A program made the translations under genes and the position numbers. Below, piece by piece: positions 29,076 to 30,324 of a stretch of DNA of 30,324 nt (positions are counted from its first letter, which is position 1; each line of letters opens with the position of its first letter). This stretch comes from Chara braunii (Eukaryota > Streptophyta > Charophyceae > Charales > Characeae). The notes under the pieces were generated by a model that had not been told where the DNA came from, did no database searches, and saw only the letters and a program-made list of their open reading frames with translations. The DNA lies in NCBI GenBank assembly GCA_003427395.1, contig BFEA01000500.1, forward strand, positions 539,790 to 570,113, in the 5' to 3' direction.

Positions 29076-30110
29076 TCAGAGAATCGGCAAGCACAGAGTG
29101 TCGTTCGACGTTTGCAACGTTAACGAGATCCTGCGTCTTTGAATTTCCGAAAGGGGGAGAATTACCCCCCCAAATATAAGATCGAAATGCAAGCCACCCT
29201 AGGACGACGAACCGTCAACCAGCCAACCAACCGTAAATAGACATAACAACAAATCAGCATGAATTGAATCTGAAATCTACGAGGCCGACCTAAGCGAGAC
29301 CATCCTCACCTCTAATATGAGGCCTACCTAACTTTGTTCAACAAAATACGGAGAAGCAGTCAGATCTGATCTAGGACCAGATCCACAACTTACAGGACAA
29401 AATGAATGGCGTCCATGAATAGACAAGTGAAGCACGGCGAGCGCAGAAAAATGAACTCCTCTCGCGTGTGCAGTTCGCCATAGTGTCCCACATTTCATGC
29501 AGTGCAAAACTTTGGCCCTCACTAAACTAAACCACACTCTACACGTATGTGGAGCTCATGATCGTCCCGATACGTTCGACAGGTTGGACTCCTCCAAATG
29601 GACCTGGTCCAGAAAGGCATCCAAATGCATGTAGAACGTTGAGTAGTGGAGCGAGGCCCTTTATTAACTATTACATGGATCCACATCAAACAATAGGCAG
29701 TCTCGGGAAAAAAAAAAAAAACAACAAAAAAAAAAAAAAAAAAAAACCAGTGTTATATTGTGGCCCCCTCAGCAAGCCCACAACCTGAAATACATCAGGT
29801 TACTTTAACAAGCACATCCGTGCCCATGGCAGTCGGGGCCGATTACAATGCAGGTTCTACCCACACACACATAATCAATCTTAGTATTATGTGTCGTGTC
29901 GGTAGTTCCACGCATCCAATTACAGCGCAGGCTGTACACACACAATGCATAGTTATGATCTGGCTACATGAGAGAAATCATGTTCAAATAACACCATCAA
30001 GACTGACAAGCAAAGGTCTTGCAAGGCGGGGGGGTTCAATATCAACGCCTCATGTCGGTTGTGCACGTAGTTGACAATCGGCAATCGATGAGAATCAGAC
30101 TGACAAGCAC
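29076..30110. other. Non-coding stretch, no gene recognised
   Basis: It contains an A-rich tract at 29707-29746 and a degenerate pair of segments (GATTACAATGCAGGTTCTACC at about 29839, CAATTACAGCGCAGGCTGTAC at about 29918). No coding or RNA gene is supported. Confidence 0.45.
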
Positions 30111-30119
30111 CACACACAT

Positions 30120-30217
30120 GGGGAGGCCGGGGGGGGCGGGCGGTGGGGGGGGGTCCAATGGCCATGGAGGTACATTTGGAACCTACCGTAATCGGGGAGG
30201 GTGGGGTGGGGGATGGG
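30120..30217 (+). other. Two G-quadruplex motifs
   Basis: 30120-30153 and 30194-30217 each have at least four G-runs. In the second the first three loops are mostly single-base, which fits a stable parallel fold. Confidence 0.75.
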
Positions 30218-30324
30218 AACCATCGACTTACATTATAAACCTACTACTCCGAGAACGGTGAATCTTCTTCACCTGAGCTATGTCCCGACTCCGTGTCGCT
30301 GTCGTACCCCGATGGGGTCCAGTT

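Overview
This window looks like repeat-rich nuclear DNA of a eukaryote, most likely of the green lineage. No bacterial-style operons, no rRNA and no intact single-copy gene can be recognised. The readable coding content is decayed retroelement sequence, all on the minus strand. It comprises one Ty3/gypsy-type pol fragment and two related non-LTR retrotransposons (L1-like LINEs, called LINE-A and LINE-B here). The style of the integrase and LINE proteins reminds me of charophyte algae such as Chara, but that is recollection rather than proof; treat it as roughly even odds. The window also contains a run of 685 N's at 17140-17824, so it is a scaffolded draft assembly.

Layout. 1-660 is a 172-bp satellite array cut by the window edge. 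733-1005 is a polypurine tract. 1009-3385 is non-coding, with a 40-bp tandem array and a ~213-bp degenerate duplication. 3385-4036 holds overlapping acidic and basic reading frames of unknown nature. 4612-6496 is a gypsy pol remnant (end of RNase H, zinc-binding domain, integrase, C-terminal domain) with nine stops and a frameshift. 6648-10339 is LINE-A: an endonuclease and a reverse transcriptase whose catalytic centre is deleted, preceded by an ORF1-like region. 10340-13560 is non-coding, with long (GA)n tracts. 14147-20860 is LINE-B, a fuller copy with an ORF1 gag-like protein, endonuclease, RT, C-terminal region and terminal zinc knuckle, interrupted by several stops and frameshifts and by the N gap. 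20880-30324 has no recognisable gene. It is a mosaic of local tandem duplications (68, 71, 80, 81, 91, ~134, 136, ~150, ~237 and 240 bp), tRNA-derived SINE-like heads, A-rich insertions, homopolymers and G-rich tracts.

The two LINEs are homologous and explain each other. LINE-B shows what LINE-A has lost, and the reading frame on either side of the N gap shows that the gap is probably artificial. Nothing in the window looks like a working host gene or a defence system. The most notable non-coding signals are near-perfect heat-shock-element arrays inside a duplicated repeat, two A-rich insertions flanked by perfect 13-16 bp direct repeats, and a satellite monomer carrying a 10-bp-arm hairpin. 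Many of the disabling stops are TGA, and several stand where tryptophan is expected, which is compatible with cytosine-deamination decay of silenced transposons.
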